Below, in pieces: positions 44,596-56,400 of a DNA stretch of 64,000 nucleotides; positions within the stretch are counted from its first letter, which is position 1, and each line of letters starts with the position of its first letter. The position numbers and the translations under genes were made by a program. The stretch covers positions 43,531,908 to 43,595,907 of the forward strand of contig CM070904.1 of the NCBI GenBank assembly GCA_036417435.1, given 5' to 3'. This stretch comes from Inia geoffrensis. Taxonomy: Eukaryota; Chordata; Mammalia; Artiodactyla; Iniidae. A model generated the notes under the pieces. It was not told where the DNA came from. It saw only the letters and a program-made list of their open reading frames with translations, and did no database searches.

Positions 44596-46660
44596 AAGCT
44601 CTCTGCCCCTTTCTTTCTTCTTCTGGAACTCCTATTAAATAAATACTAGTCTACCTAGATGTAGTCTCATGAATCCGTTAAGCCATTTTCACTCTTTTTC
44701 ATTTTTTTTTTCTTTTTTTTTCTTCTGAGATTGGATGAATTCTGCCGCCTTATCTTTCTGGACAAAAAAATGTTGCCTGCCATGTCAGTAAATGATGATC
44801 AGTTGCCTGCCATCAACCCATCAGCCACTGAAGTGATCCTGATGGTACACACTGAGGGGAATTCAGGATGGAGAAAAACAGGTTACTGGGCCTAGATAAG
44901 ATGCATATCAAAGGAATAATTTCAATGATCCAAGACTTTTGCATCTTCCTGTATATAGCAAAGGACTAAAGTCATTAACTTGAGATGTCTGTTTTCTGCA
45001 ATTAGCAGTAATCTTTTAATATTCAACTACATGTTTTTTTGTAGCAAAAAAAATATATATCCTGGCTCCTTCCTCCCTTACCTCTATGGAAGAGTTCCTC
45101 AGTGCTATCTGAGAGGCTGTCTTCTGGGCTACAGTCCTCAGTAATGTTCCCAAATAAAACATAACACTCAACTTTTAGGTTTTGTGTTTTATTTTTTTTC
45201 AGTTGACATCTTTGAGTTTGTTGTTTTTTTCTTTTGCTTTCTAGTTTGCTATTGAATCCCTCTATTTAATTTTTAAGTGCAATTATTGTGTTCTTCAACT
45301 CTGTTTTCTGCTTGGTTCTTTATTTTTCCTGTGTCTTTGTTGAAATTCTCACTTTATGAATTGTTCTCCTGACCTCAGTGAACATTTTTATGACCATTAT
45401 TTTGAATTCTTCATAAGGTGAATCAACTCTCTCCTTTTTCATTAAGCACTGTTTCTAAAGTTTTATTGTGTTCTTTTGTTTGGAACATATTCCTCTGTTT
45501 CTTCATTTTCCTTGAATTTCTGTGTTGGTTTCTGCACATTGATAAAACAGGCACCTCTCCAATTCCTGATGGAGTGGTCTTGTATAGGAGACGAACCTTA
45601 TTGTCCAACCGTGCCCTAGCTCTCGGTTTTCTCTCAAATCTTCGTGATTGTCCCAGCAGCCTGTTTTGTTTTTAATGGCCCCCAGTGCTTGAGGTTGTGC
45701 CAAGACCTGCCTGTGTCCCAAAGGGAAGGCTCTCAGTCAGCACTCATATGCAGGCTGACTGGAGGCTGACAATCCCGCAGCCGGTTTTAAAGTATTTAAT
45801 ACGCCTCCTACAGGGAAAGACTGGGCTGTGCTGTGCCCCGGGGGAGGGGTATTTTGTTAAGAACTGTTTTTGGTGGTGTTGTTATAGTGCTATGGGAACT
45901 GCAGAAGCAAGCCCTACTGGACACCAGAGCCAGGCAATTAAGGGGTGCATCCACTGGGCAGCAGCTGTAAAAGTTGGGAACCAGACATGTGCACAACCCC
46001 CTTCCAGGGAAGGATGGGCTAAAGGGAGAACGTGGAGATGCCATCCGCCATCCTCTTTGGTATCCCGGGAGGACTGCAGCCAGCTCTTAGATGTGGGCTA
46101 CGTCAGAAGCCTGACGATCAGGTAGCGACTTTTAAAGTATGCAAATAGGCCTCCTTCAGGGAAAGACTGTAAGAAGCGTGTTTCTGTTTGCTCCCTCAAT
46201 GCTGAGCCATGGGGGGAGAGCCACCGCAAGTCTTTACAAACCTGTTAAGAACCATTTCTTTGTTTGCTATAGTCTTATGGGTCTCATAGACGTAAGCTCT
46301 ACTAGCTTTCAGAGTTAGGTGTTTTGTAGACCCGTCCCTCAGGTGGAAATCTTAAAGGTTGGGGTGCTAGATGTTGGGTTCAAACCCTTTGTGCTTCAGG
46401 GAGAAGCTGAGACTTGTAAGTTACTTCTCAAATGCATGTCACTATGCCAAGGATGGAGTTTATGGTGGGAGTGTGTCTCAGACTTTCCTACCTGTTCTGA
46501 TGTGAGTATTTTCTCATTGACCTATGGTTAGGTATTGCTCAGCTAGTTTCCGGATTTCTTTCAGAGGAACTGCCCCATGTGTAGCTATAGATTTGGTGTA
46601 CCCATTGCAGGAAGAGTTCAGGAGCCTCCTCTGTCATCTCTGACTGGCACTTCACAAAAC
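44596..46660 (-). mobile_element. LINE-1 5' region (5' UTR and ORF1 start), split by an LTR
   Basis: On the minus strand, sequence at ~45,600-45,400 encodes an ORF1-like start (MKKQRNMFQTKEHNK, then LNEKGE), typical of non-primate L1 ORF1 N-termini. GC-richer 5'-UTR-like sequence extends to ~46,650 (plus-strand blocks GTTTCCGGATTTCTTTCAG, GCCCCATGTGTAGCTATAG). An LTR at 44,759-45,208 interrupts it. ORF1 soon hits stops. The ORF1 C-terminus and the ORF2 N-terminal part are missing at the junction near 44,595. Confidence 0.55.
44759..45208 (+). mobile_element. ERV1-like LTR, family B copy 2
   Basis: Same block order as 20,860-21,341: CTTTTGCATCTTCCTGTATA, a TATAGCAAAGGACTAAAG region, CTCAGTGCTATCTGAGAGGC, then AATAAA at 45,153-45,158 and 3' end TTTTCAGTTGACA. 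Candidate TSD TCTTT at 44,753-44,757 and 45,209-45,213, with one unexplained base before the TG. No internal region, so it is probably a solo LTR. Confidence 0.65.
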
Positions 46661-46779
46661 TGATTCTTAACTTTTTAAAAATGTGTGTGTATATGTAAAT
46701 ATTTGTGTATATTTTTAGACTGTTCTCAGAAAATGTAAGGCTACCTTTACTGTCAATATTTTTCTGAATGTATTTGCTA

Positions 46780-46905
46780 GCATTCATCCATTCATATATT
46801 CGTTCAGAAAATCCTTATGGAATACCTAAGCATGTCCAGCTCTTTGTATGAGTGGGGTTATAACAGTGAACCAGACTCAGCTCTTAATCTAACAGGTTCA
46901 AGGGA
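46780..46905 (+). mobile_element. LINE2-like fragment
   Basis: CATTCATCCATTCATATATT, CAGAAAATCCTTATGGAATA and AACAGTGAACCAGACTCAGC follow the LINE2 3' pattern. Confidence 0.55.
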
Positions 46906-47425
46906 GCCCATTTACTACAACTACCAAATATTACTCCACTCCATATTTTACCCATAGCCCACAGCCTTCCAACATTGAGGGCCAAATTTTAAGGCCCTCA
47001 ATGAATTAAAATCAAAATTGAAATCTATTTAACTCAGATAAGTAAAATGAAACCAATATAATTTCAGATCAATAAAGCCTATGTGCATTCTTGTTAGCCT
47101 CCTTTTAAATACACTGGGTGATTTCATTTACTCTAATACATTTTGTTAAAAACCATTCACTAAGATATATCGCCACCAAAATTAGCCCTTGATGGAAAAC
47201 TGCAGCTTCTGCTTAAAGAAAAAGAAGATTTATCTTCTTCCAAGCCGTATATGAGTACACTGTATGATTAGATCCGAATATCAATAGCGATAAGCCATAG
47301 CAATAAATTTCCTTGTTCAGTAAAGCTATTAACATCCTTAGAAATAATTATAAACCATTTATTAAATGACTTCCAACCTAGTTTTAAATTTAAAAAAGAT
47401 GAGTAATAAATTAAAATTTTATTTT
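46906..47425. other. Unassigned sequence
   Basis: Nothing supported. This is the upstream side of the source locus for the transduced unit at 25 kb. Confidence 0.5.
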
Positions 47426-47650
47426 AAAAAATTTACGTAAATTTTTCCACAGTTTCCCAATTTAAGTCTTCAGTACTCTTCACTGCTTTGAGACTTTATT
47501 TTAAAGAGGAAAATAAAGATTTTATAGTTTACATAATGATGATATGATTGCAAATGTTAAGATAAAAACAAAATAAAAAATTAAACCATGTAGATTTTAA
47601 AATTAACAATTTCTTCAAAGAAATATTCCTCTTTAAAACAATCACATAGG
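47426..47650 (+). repeat. Probable source of the 225-bp flank copied to 25,050-25,274
   Basis: Equal in length to 25,050-25,274 and identical except for three substitutions. Here it runs continuously into the upstream sequence, with no TSD at its left edge, as expected of the donor locus. It resembles no repeat family known to me. Confidence 0.85.
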
Positions 47651-47866
47651 GGCTTCCCTGGTGGCACAGTGGTTGGGAGTCTGCCTGCCGATGCTGGGGA
47701 CATGGATTTGTGCCCCGGTCCAGGAGGATCCCACGTGCCACAGAGCGGCTGGGCCCGTGAGCCGGGGCCGCTGGGCCTGCGCGTCTGGAGCCTGTGCTCC
47801 GCAACGGGAGGGGCCACGGCAGTGAGAGGCCCGCATACCGCAAAAACAAAACAAAACAAAACAAAA
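47651..47866 (+). mobile_element. CHR-1-like SINE at the source locus
   Basis: Complete SINE with an (AAAAC)n tail. It carries variant bases (GGTTGGGAGT, GGAGGATCC, CGCTGGGCC) partly shared with the copy at 58,804, suggesting a distinct subfamily. A weak TSD (AAAACAATCAC before, AAAACTTAATCAC after) would fit an independent older insertion. Confidence 0.93.
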
Positions 47867-48138
47867 CTTAATCACTAATCCTATGGCATCCTGTAATTTA
47901 GAACTGAAGTAAGAATGGATATTGTTATTTAACAAGGTCCTCTATAAAATTAATTTCAAGATCAATTTATATTTACTGTCCCTATGAATCTCTATAAGGA
48001 AGAAAAATTATGAAGATTTTTTTTCTATTTACAAATCAATGATATACTAAATTCCCTCTCAATTTTTTTTTTCTAAGAACAGAACTCTCCAAGCTGTAAA
48101 GTCTTGAAAAGGTAGAGGTACGGGGTAAAATATACAGC

Positions 48139-48309
48139 TTTTTTTTTTTTTTTTTTTTTTTGCGGTACGCTGGGGCCTCTCACTGTTGTGGCCTCTCCCA
48201 TTGCAGAGCACAGACTCCGGACGCGCAGGCTCAGCGGCCATGGCTCACAGGCCCAGCCGCTCCACGGCATGTGGGATCTTCCCGGACCGGGGCACGAACC
48301 ATGCGCCAC
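48139..48309 (-). mobile_element. CHR-1-like SINE with an internal deletion and lost head
   Basis: Minus-strand SINE with a T tail of about 23 bases and a normal body to GGGGCACGAACC. It then jumps directly to ATGCGCCAC. About 38 bp are missing between two AACC copies, and the final CAGGGAAGCCC is absent. Confidence 0.9.
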
Positions 48310-48844
48310 TTATCAAAAGATTCATTATTGAGATTCTAAGTACTAACATGAATTACTCAAAATTTAATAGTATAGTTTGATACAATCTCATTTGGCAGTC
48401 ATTGAAAATAGAAATTTGATTGTTAACATACTTCACAAATTAAGGATAATGAAGTTAATTTTTGTATTGCTATCTACCCAAGCTATCTGTTATATAATCA
48501 CATGTCAACCCAAAGAAAACTGAACTACACATGAATCAACAGCTAATATAGTTCTAAACAACAAATGTATCTTTGGTATTGGTTGATTGTTTATACCCAT
48601 ATGAACTGAACATATAAAGAGAGATCTTGTGGATTATCCTGGGATGCTACATTTAGCTTTGTCCTTTTCAAAGGTGCATTAATCACATAGTCATAAATGT
48701 AGTAGAACATTAATAAAATTGATGCCTGACTCAAAAATGGAAGAGAACATATAAAGATTACAGAATAAGAATCTAAAAAAAGAAACTTACTTAACTAGAG
48801 TAACGATTAGGCTAACAAAATACAGTTTAATAGATTGTTAATAA
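48310..48844. other. Unassigned AT-rich sequence
   Basis: Nothing supported. Confidence 0.5.
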
Positions 48845-49034
48845 TAGCTACTATTTATTGATCTATTATTACATCCTAGGCCTTATACTAACTCTTTAAA
48901 TATATTATCCTTTTTAATCTTTATAAAAACCCTTCAGGGTAGTTAATATCCACTCAATAAATGAAAAAAAAAATGCTCAGAATTTTTTAACAACTTGCTC
49001 CAGTTCAGACAGATTAAAAAGCCAGCATTCAAAG
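48845..49034 (+). mobile_element. MIR-like fragment
   Basis: TACTATTTATTGATCTATTA, CTAGGCCTTATACTAACTC, a region with TCAATAAATGAAAAAA and CAACTTGCTCCAGTTCAGAC, then AAGCCAGCATTCAAA follow the MIR order. Diverged. Confidence 0.6.
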
Positions 49035-49121
49035 CGAGATGGGCTGTGCTTTGGGAAGAACCATGGACTTTTTCCTTAGCCAAAGATTCTCTCGTTATGC
49101 TTCAGCAAAAGACATTTATTG

Positions 49122-49400
49122 GGCTTCCCTGGTGGCGCAGTGGTTAAGAATCCGCCTCCCAGTGCAGGGGAACACAGATTCGAGCCCTGGTCCGGGAGAT
49201 CCCACATGCCCCGGAGCAACTAAGCCCATGAGCCCCAACTACTGAGCCCGTGTGGTGCAACTACTGAAGTCCGCGCACCTGGAGCCTGTGCTCCGCAACA
49301 AGAGAAGCCACTGGCTCACCGCAACTAGAGAAAGCCCACGCATGGCAACAAAGACCCAAAGCAGCCAAAAATAAATTTAAAAATAAATGTATATTTTAAA
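49122..49400 (+). mobile_element. CHR-2-like SINE
   Basis: It starts GGCTTCCCTGGTGGCGCAG, then GTGGTTAAGAATCCGCC and CAACTACTGA units, and ends CCAAAAATAAATTTAAAAAT. Perfect 15-bp TSD AAAAGACATTTATTG at 49,107-49,121 and 49,401-49,415. Shorter than the copy at 40,048 by part of the middle repeat block. Confidence 0.95.
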
Positions 49401-49415
49401 AAAAGACATTTATTG

Positions 49416-49954
49416 AATGTCACTGGTTTCAAATCTAAGAAGTTGAGTGACACTCAAAAGTGGATGTGTCTTTGGGTGCATGTTAGGCAAATTATTCAAG
49501 CAAAAATCTCATCACTAAAATCACTTTCTAGTGGGTTAATATGTATCCCCACCTCTTATTTCAGTAAAAATACAAATTATTCTCTTGGAAAAAAGAACAA
49601 AAGCCAGATAGAACCACAAAGCCAGTATTTTATCCTCTGTGGTACACTGCCTCTCATCTAAGTTCCAGTTCAGAAAAGGATAGAAAAGACAGACATATGC
49701 AAAGTCAGAGATTTTAGTTTACAGCAAGGTCAATGTAAGTACCATATACTTGCCAAAAATACTAAGTCATCCTAGGCTTCAATTATAAAGTGTAAAGAAC
49801 AAAGAATGCAACAGTCCTTAATTAATGACCTCAGTGCACCCTGTCCTGTACTAAATTCTTGGCACTGCCATTTTCAGAAGAACACTGACAAACAGGAGAG
49901 CTATCATAAGTCAAGGGTAAAGAGAATGCAATAACTGTTATTTCCAGATCTACC
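49416..49954. other. Unassigned sequence
   Basis: Nothing supported. Confidence 0.5.
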
Positions 49955-50178
49955 TTTCATTTAACACATGCTATGTGCCTGGTGCTATCTTTGTACTTTA
50001 TACAGTTTTCTCACTTAACCCTCACAATATTCCTGGAAGCTAGGTGTGATTATCCTTACTTTACAAGAGAGAAAACTGAGGCTAAGAGAGATTATGTCGA
50101 GACCACATAGCTAATATATATCAGAGCTGGTGTTTATCTAACAACAAAGCCAGGATACTTTCTATTACACTATCTTGC
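49955..50178 (+). mobile_element. MIR SINE, near full length
   Basis: ATGCTATGTGCCTGGTGCTA, CTCACTTAACCCTCACAATA, ACTTTACAAGAGAGAAAACT, GAGGCTAAGAGAGATTATG, and ATCAGAGCTGGTGTTTATC follow the MIR consensus from 5' region to 3' end. Confidence 0.8.
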
Positions 50179-51076
50179 AATGTTGAAAAATATCGAGGAA
50201 GTTTAAAGCTAAAGAAGACAAATATTAGAAGAATTAGGCTCTACTGCACAGTTCCAAAGGTAAACTAGATAAAACTGGAAAGCAGTAAAAGACATATTTT
50301 CTTACAGTAAGAACTTTCTATTGATGAGGCCAGTTGGGATATGTAATTTTAAGCCATGCCAAGATGATGACTTGCCACTTGACACTATTTTTTCCCACAG
50401 GGTCTTGTTTCTGACTCAAGGAGTTGTTTTTACTCAGTGTTCTCTTAGCCTGGTGTGCTCTTCCCTTGCATCTTCTCTCTGAGAAGGTAGCAACTGAACA
50501 GAGCCTTAGTGATAAGGGATATCTCCTTTGATTATTCTTGGAAAAGTAACCCTGATCTCATTACCACATTGTCCTCTCTTATTTACTGTTAACCTGTTGA
50601 TTGTCTTTCTTCTCCACTAGAATGAATGTTCCAAGAGAACATGATGAGAACTCTGTAAGGAGCAGAGCAGACACTCTGAATATTTGTTGAATACTAAATT
50701 AATCTCGTTGCAGCTATTTATGCCTTAAATGGAGTATCATTAGATTAAATTCTCATTCACTCTAAGAATCTATGATTCTCATTTTAGCCTAATAAATAAT
50801 GAAGGCAGCAAATGGGAGATGGTCTGTATAAGAACTATACCATGTCCTCAAAACAACTGAAAATTGTGTAACAGTCACACCAAAATAATGTTTAGGAATA
50901 CATATGCACAAATGAATATATGATCATACTGTAGAATTTTTCAAGAAACATTAAAGAATTGCACAAGAGTTAGGATGGTTTTAACATAAGTTAATTGTTA
51001 ACTGAATTCAATACAAATTTTCAAAATCCACACACACCGTGATCCTTGCGTGACAACACATAGGCAACATGGCAAC
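50179..51076. other. Unassigned sequence
   Basis: Nothing supported. Confidence 0.5.
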
Positions 51077-52270
51077 AAGATGCTATTCCTAAAAACAAAA
51101 ATAAATGGGACCTAACGAAACTTCAAAGATTTTGCACAGCAAAGGAAACCATAAACAAGACCAAAAGACAACCCTCAGAATGGGAGAAAATATTTGCAAA
51201 TGAAGCAACTGACAAAGGATTAATTTCCAGAATTTACAAGCAGCTCATGCAGCTCAATAACCAAAAAACAAACAACCCAATCCAAAAATGGGCAGAAGAC
51301 CTAAATAGACATTTCTCCAAAGAAGATATACAGATTGCCAACAAACACGAGAGAATGCTCAACATCATTAATCATTAGAGAAATGCAAATCAAAACTACA
51401 ATGAGATATCATCTCACACCAGTCAGAATGGCCATCATCAAAAAATCTAGACAGAATAAATGCTGGAGAGGGTGTGGAGAAAAGGGAACACTCTTGCACT
51501 GCTGGTGGGAATGTGAATTGGTACAGCCACTATGGAGAACAGTATGGAGGTTCCTTAAAAAACTACAAATAGAACTACCATATGACCCAGCAATCCCACT
51601 ACCGGGCATATACCCTGAGAAAAACATAATTCAAAAAGAGTCATGTACCAAAATGTTCATCGCAGCTCTATTTACAATAGCCCGGAGATGGAAACAACCT
51701 AAGTGTCCATCATCAGATGAATGGATAAAGAAGATGTGACACATATATACAATGGAATATTACTCAGCCATAAAAAGAAACGAAATTGAGCTATTTTTAA
51801 TGAGGTGGATAGACCTCGAGTCTGTCATACAGAGTGAAGTAAGTCAGAAAGAGAAAGACAAATACCGTATGCTAACACATATATATGGAATCTAAGAAAA
51901 AAAATGTCAGGAAGAACCTAGGGGTAAGACGGGAGTAAAGACACAGAGCTACTAGAGAATGGACTTGAGAATATGGGGAGGGGGAACGGTAAGCTGTGAC
52001 TGAGAGAGTGGCATGGACATATATACACTACCAAATGTAAAATAGATAGCTAGTGGGAAGCAGCCACATAGCACAGGGAGATCAGCTCAGTGCTTTGTGA
52101 CCGCCTGGAGGGGTAGGATAGGGAGGGTAGGAGGGAGGGAGATGCAAGAGGGAAGAGATATGGGAACATATGTATAACTGATTCACTTTGTTATAAAGCA
52201 GAAACTAACACACCATTGTAAAGCAATTATACCCCAATAAAGATGTTAAAAAAAAAAGATGCTATTCCTA
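51077..52270 (+). mobile_element. 5'-truncated LINE-1 with 15-bp TSD
   Basis: L1 from ORF2 (AAAAACAAAAATAAATGGGA) to the tail CCCCAATAAAGATGTTAAAA. Perfect TSD AAGATGCTATTCCTA at 51,077-51,091 and 52,256-52,270. A 134-codon open stretch at 51,335-51,739 is the ORF2 C-terminal region ([28 protein letters not shown]). It is followed by a stop where other copies read KKMWHIY. The catalytic domains are missing by truncation. Confidence 0.95.
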
Positions 52271-52359
52271 GTGCGTATCAATGAAAAATGAAAGCATGCA
52301 TTAGCACCATAATAAATAACAATTTCTTAATTCTTCTGATGTGTTTGGGATAGCATAGA

Positions 52360-52575
52360 ACATTACAGATTTATTGTCTCTTAATCCTCAAAACACACCT
52401 AAGAGCTAGTATTTCTAAGTAATAATTTTCCCATTACACAGACAAGAAAAGTGAAACATAATGGACTTAAGAAAATTGCCTGGAGTTACACAGTTTACAA
52501 GTGACAAAGTCATATTTAGACTTTAGGTCATTCTGACCCCACAGTCTCACTATTAAATGCTAATCATTACACATT
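52360..52575 (+). mobile_element. MIR-like fragment
   Basis: GTCTCTTAATCCTCAAAACA, TTTTCCCATTACACAGACAA, GAAACATAATGGACTTAAG, ACACAGTTTACAAGTGACAA and CATATTTAGACTTTAGGTC follow the MIR core. Confidence 0.7.
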
Positions 52576-53084
52576 ATACAATCTCATCCTTAATGTCATA
52601 AAGCAAAAGGAAATATAACCAATGTCTCCCACAGAAGCCTAAAACTGAACTTTTTTTTTTTTCAGAATTTGAGATTTATACGTGAAGAATTCACTTCTGA
52701 GGTCAATTTGAACTAGGTATTTCTTTTTTAGGTTCTAACAAATAAGTTGAGGAATTATTATAAGGAAAGGAGAGCAAACCATTCCTCTTTGAGCTGAATG
52801 AGTGCTATATATCTCACTGTAACTCATTTTCCTCTTTTCAAAAGTACTCTAATGTTTGAGAGTCTACTTTGTTGAAAAGGAAACATTTTATGCTGTGAGG
52901 TTACAGGGCAAGAACTAGAATCAAAGGATAGATGTTACATTAAAAGAGATTTGGGCTTAATGTGTGGGAGAAATTTGTCAGGCTGTAAAATGAGCTGCCT
53001 TGAGAGTTGTGACTGCCATATTAATGAAGCAGTATTTCTATAGACAGGGAAACTATTACCAAAGTTGTGAAAAAGATCAGCAAG
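52576..53084. other. Unassigned sequence
   Basis: Nothing supported beyond a short T run at 52,651. Confidence 0.5.
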
Positions 53085-53300
53085 CTTCTTCTGAGAAGGT
53101 ACAGATAGCAAATATTTTAGTCTTTGTTGGCAGTATAGTCTCTGCTACAACTACTCAATTCTGCCTTTGTAGTGCAAAAGCAGTCACAGAGACAATGGAA
53201 GTGAATGAATATGGCTGTGTCCAAATAAAACTTTATTTATACAAACCATCTACAGCCTAGACTTGGCTTGGGGATGAAGTTTGCTAACCCCTGTTACATA
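53085..53300 (-). mobile_element. MER1-group hAT element, minus strand
   Basis: GCAAATATTTTAGTCTTTGT, TCTCTGCTACAACTACTCAA, TCTGCCTTTGTAGTGCAAAA and TGTGTCCAAATAAAACTTTA appear in order. The right end GTTTGCTAACCCCTG matches the terminal repeat. Nearly complete. Confidence 0.8.
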
Positions 53301-53360
53301 GTGCATTAATCTGAATATGCTAACTGCTGTTGCAAAAACCTTTAAATTTCAATAGCTTAA

Positions 53361-53475
53361 TACAGGGATTTGCAAACCATGACCACAGGCCTATCTGTCC
53401 CACAACCTATTAAGAGACAGAGACTGGGACACACAAAACCTAAAATACTTACGAAGTGGGCCTTTACAGAAAAAA
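53361..53475 (+). mobile_element. MER1-group hAT fragment, plus strand
   Basis: It starts CAGGGATTTGCAAACCATGA, a terminal-repeat form of the same group, then CCTAAAATACTTAC and GGGCCTTTACAGAAAAA. The middle is internally deleted. Confidence 0.6.
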
Positions 53476-56400
53476 ATGTACCAACCTAAACAGATGTGCT
53501 TTGTTAGACAGCTTTCCTCCAAGCAGACTCAAGAATTCAGACCCTCTGCATTCATAATGCTGAAGTCTTCCACATGGGGCCAACAAGTTTTGGAGGAAAG
53601 CATGAGAAAGACACATAGTATACATAACTCTCTTACTGAAGAGATGATACTCATTTTTGCTCACATTTCATTAGCCAGAGTCAATCATGTATCTGCTTAT
53701 GGATAAAGAGGACTGAAAAATACATGCTTGGCTGAAGAGCTTTCTGCCAGCACCTACTCCATACTATGGAAAAAGGCCATGAATCTTTGGTGGTCACAGA
53801 GTTGCTTCCACCACATAGAAAGAATATGTGGTGCAGACTGATGCTTGAAATAGATATACACCAAAAGGCATTTCAATTATGATATATATCTGTGTTTCTA
53901 CATTCCCCAATGTTGTAGGAATACAGTATCTATGGGATAGACAGAAGCTAATTCTCCATAACACACTCCCCCATAACTTCTTGCTTTTCTTTGATCAGAA
54001 ATGGTAAGAGAGTTTTCCAAACACAGTATCCAATAAGTTTTGTCTCATAAAGCTTTTCATGTACTTATGCCTACATGAAGACTCTCAGTATTATGCAATT
54101 GTATGAGAAAATTATAAGCCTGAGTCTCATAATATGTCAAATAAATTAGAAATGATGCAACCATATATTTTTTGGTCTGGATTTTAAAAAAGCATTTGGT
54201 TTTAGAATATTTTAATTTAGCCTCTAGTTTCTATTTTTTCACCTCATTGTCCATATTCTAAGTCATGCCTTCAGTGATTAATTCTCAGTTATTAAGTTTC
54301 TAAAGTTACCAGCAACAAAAGATAGAACCACAAGTTTTCAACTGACATTTTTCATCACACTACTGTTTCAGTGCTCATTCTCAAAGATTTTTACAGTAGA
54401 GAAAGAGAGACAGAAATGGAGAGAGAGAGAAAGAGAGACAAATCTGAAATAAATCTTGCTTCTTGCTGTAATAAACATCATTAAAAGTGTGAGAGACTAA
54501 CTGACAGGACTTTACAAATGAACCTCTATTTTAAGGGAAAATGGTGTAATCATTTAAATAATTAAGTGAAAAGAACAGTGGGAGCAACAGAAACTGCAGA
54601 CAAGTGATCAACAAAACTGCCATTAAATCAGACAAAACTAAGCGATAACAGAAAGGACCAAACGGTCTGTTGAGAAGAAAATGAAAGAAACTTAATCTTC
54701 AGGATTTATCAAGACAACAAAAGCAATAACGAGTATACTACATGATTCAACATCATTGACTGAAGTTACTGGAAAGAAGTAGGATCAACGGATACTTTGT
54801 TTTAAGTCACCAACACCTTATCTGTACTGTGCAATAGCTAAGTTGTTAAATGGCAATATTCCAGGGTTAGCCGAACACTTTGAAGTGCAAAGTAAAAAGG
54901 AGGTAGAATCAAGGTTAAGAAATACCTTGTGATTAGAAATAGTCACAAGGAAGCCATTGCTGTAGTTCTTAACTGTTTTAATATGTATGAAGCACTGTAG
55001 CATTTCAGGTATCTACATTAAAAGACACATTTACCATTAGGTTTATAATATATTTCAGTGAGAATAATTCCCAGGAAAATCTTTCTTGAGACTGGTTTTC
55101 TTAGTTTTGCCATGTATCATGTCATGAGAAACCTCAGAGACAGTCACCAGACAGTCAAACACATTCCTAGAAGGTTCATCATTTTGTTATAATGATGTAA
55201 ACGTTGGTTTGAATGTTTAATCAGTGGGTTTATTTGTTGGAATGAAGTGAAGAGTCAAACAGCGGGGCACATCTGGAGTCAACAAATCACAACTTTAACT
55301 CCATTCAACTGGACCAAAAGAAAATTACTGGTCTTGTTTTGTTCTGTTTTGTTTCTTAGTGGAGTCTTGACACAATTAAGGTACTATCTAGCAAAGCTGT
55401 CACTGTTGTCACCTGCTAACGGAAAGTCGGCCTCTCTCTTCATGGGGAAGAACTATCCAGGCTTTCTGGGACTCAGGCTGCTGAAGATACTCTCTTCTTC
55501 CTAAATTAGCATGGACTGACCACCTCTAAACCCTGGAGACCATGGATTATGTCCTCCTGCTGGGGATGTGGCTTTCCTCCATTTATCATGGTGGGAGACA
55601 TCAATAGTGACTTGTGTTGCTTTCAATAGGTTATATTAGTACAATTAAAAATTAAAAGAATTTAAGATCAGTACAAGGTTTGTAACACTTTTGTTAATCC
55701 TTGATAACCCTGTGATAACTCTGGGCCACTCACCCACCAGCACTGTTTCCTCCTTAGACATCTGCACCTCCTCCAGCACACATTTACCCTCTCTGCAGGA
55801 AGAACTTTGTCCTTATTTACCAAGAAAAAACAAAAAAAGTTTCAGCTTTAAGCATAAAGGTAGACACAAGAGAATTAGGTATCTGAGGTAGACTGACCTC
55901 AGGGCCTTCTTTCTGCCGAACAGGAAGAAGTCTTTGTAATCTTGCTCTTTTGGTATACTCCCAATGTCTTGTCTGTTTATGACACAACAGGAGGTCACAT
56001 ATGTATTTTACATAAGCCTTCCATGCCTTTTATTTTCCTTTTTCTCACTCGTGACAAAGGCCAAGTTCATATCTGTGGCCAATAACAGTTTTTCTTCTGG
56101 TTCTGACCCAGTACAAAGTTCAGGATAATAAGAGGCTTTAAAATCCCATGCATGAATCACAGAAACTATAAAAGTAAAGTCACTCAAAGCGTTCTTTTAA
56201 TCAAACATTTGGGACCTAAATCCATGTGTTTGGTACCATATCCATGTTCTTACCCTAAAGGCCCCCTACAGGTAGTTCCCTTTCACACTAATGGTCTCCC
56301 CAAACTCTCTGCTTAAAAGCATTCTCTGACCATAGGATCATGAACATAAAACAGGAAATATCTGCTGTGGAATTAACATGGGACCTCTCCAACAGGGAAG

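Noticed and set aside
45685..46125. 146-codon open frame in GC-richer DNA
   Set aside because: It runs antisense to the L1 5' UTR-like region, with no domain and no conserved start context.
25022..47866. Ordinary segmental duplication as explanation for the paired 225-bp flanks
   Set aside because: The similarity stops at the left flank edge and at the SINE tail, and the 25 kb copy has TSDs and an A-rich tail, which fits retrotransposition better.
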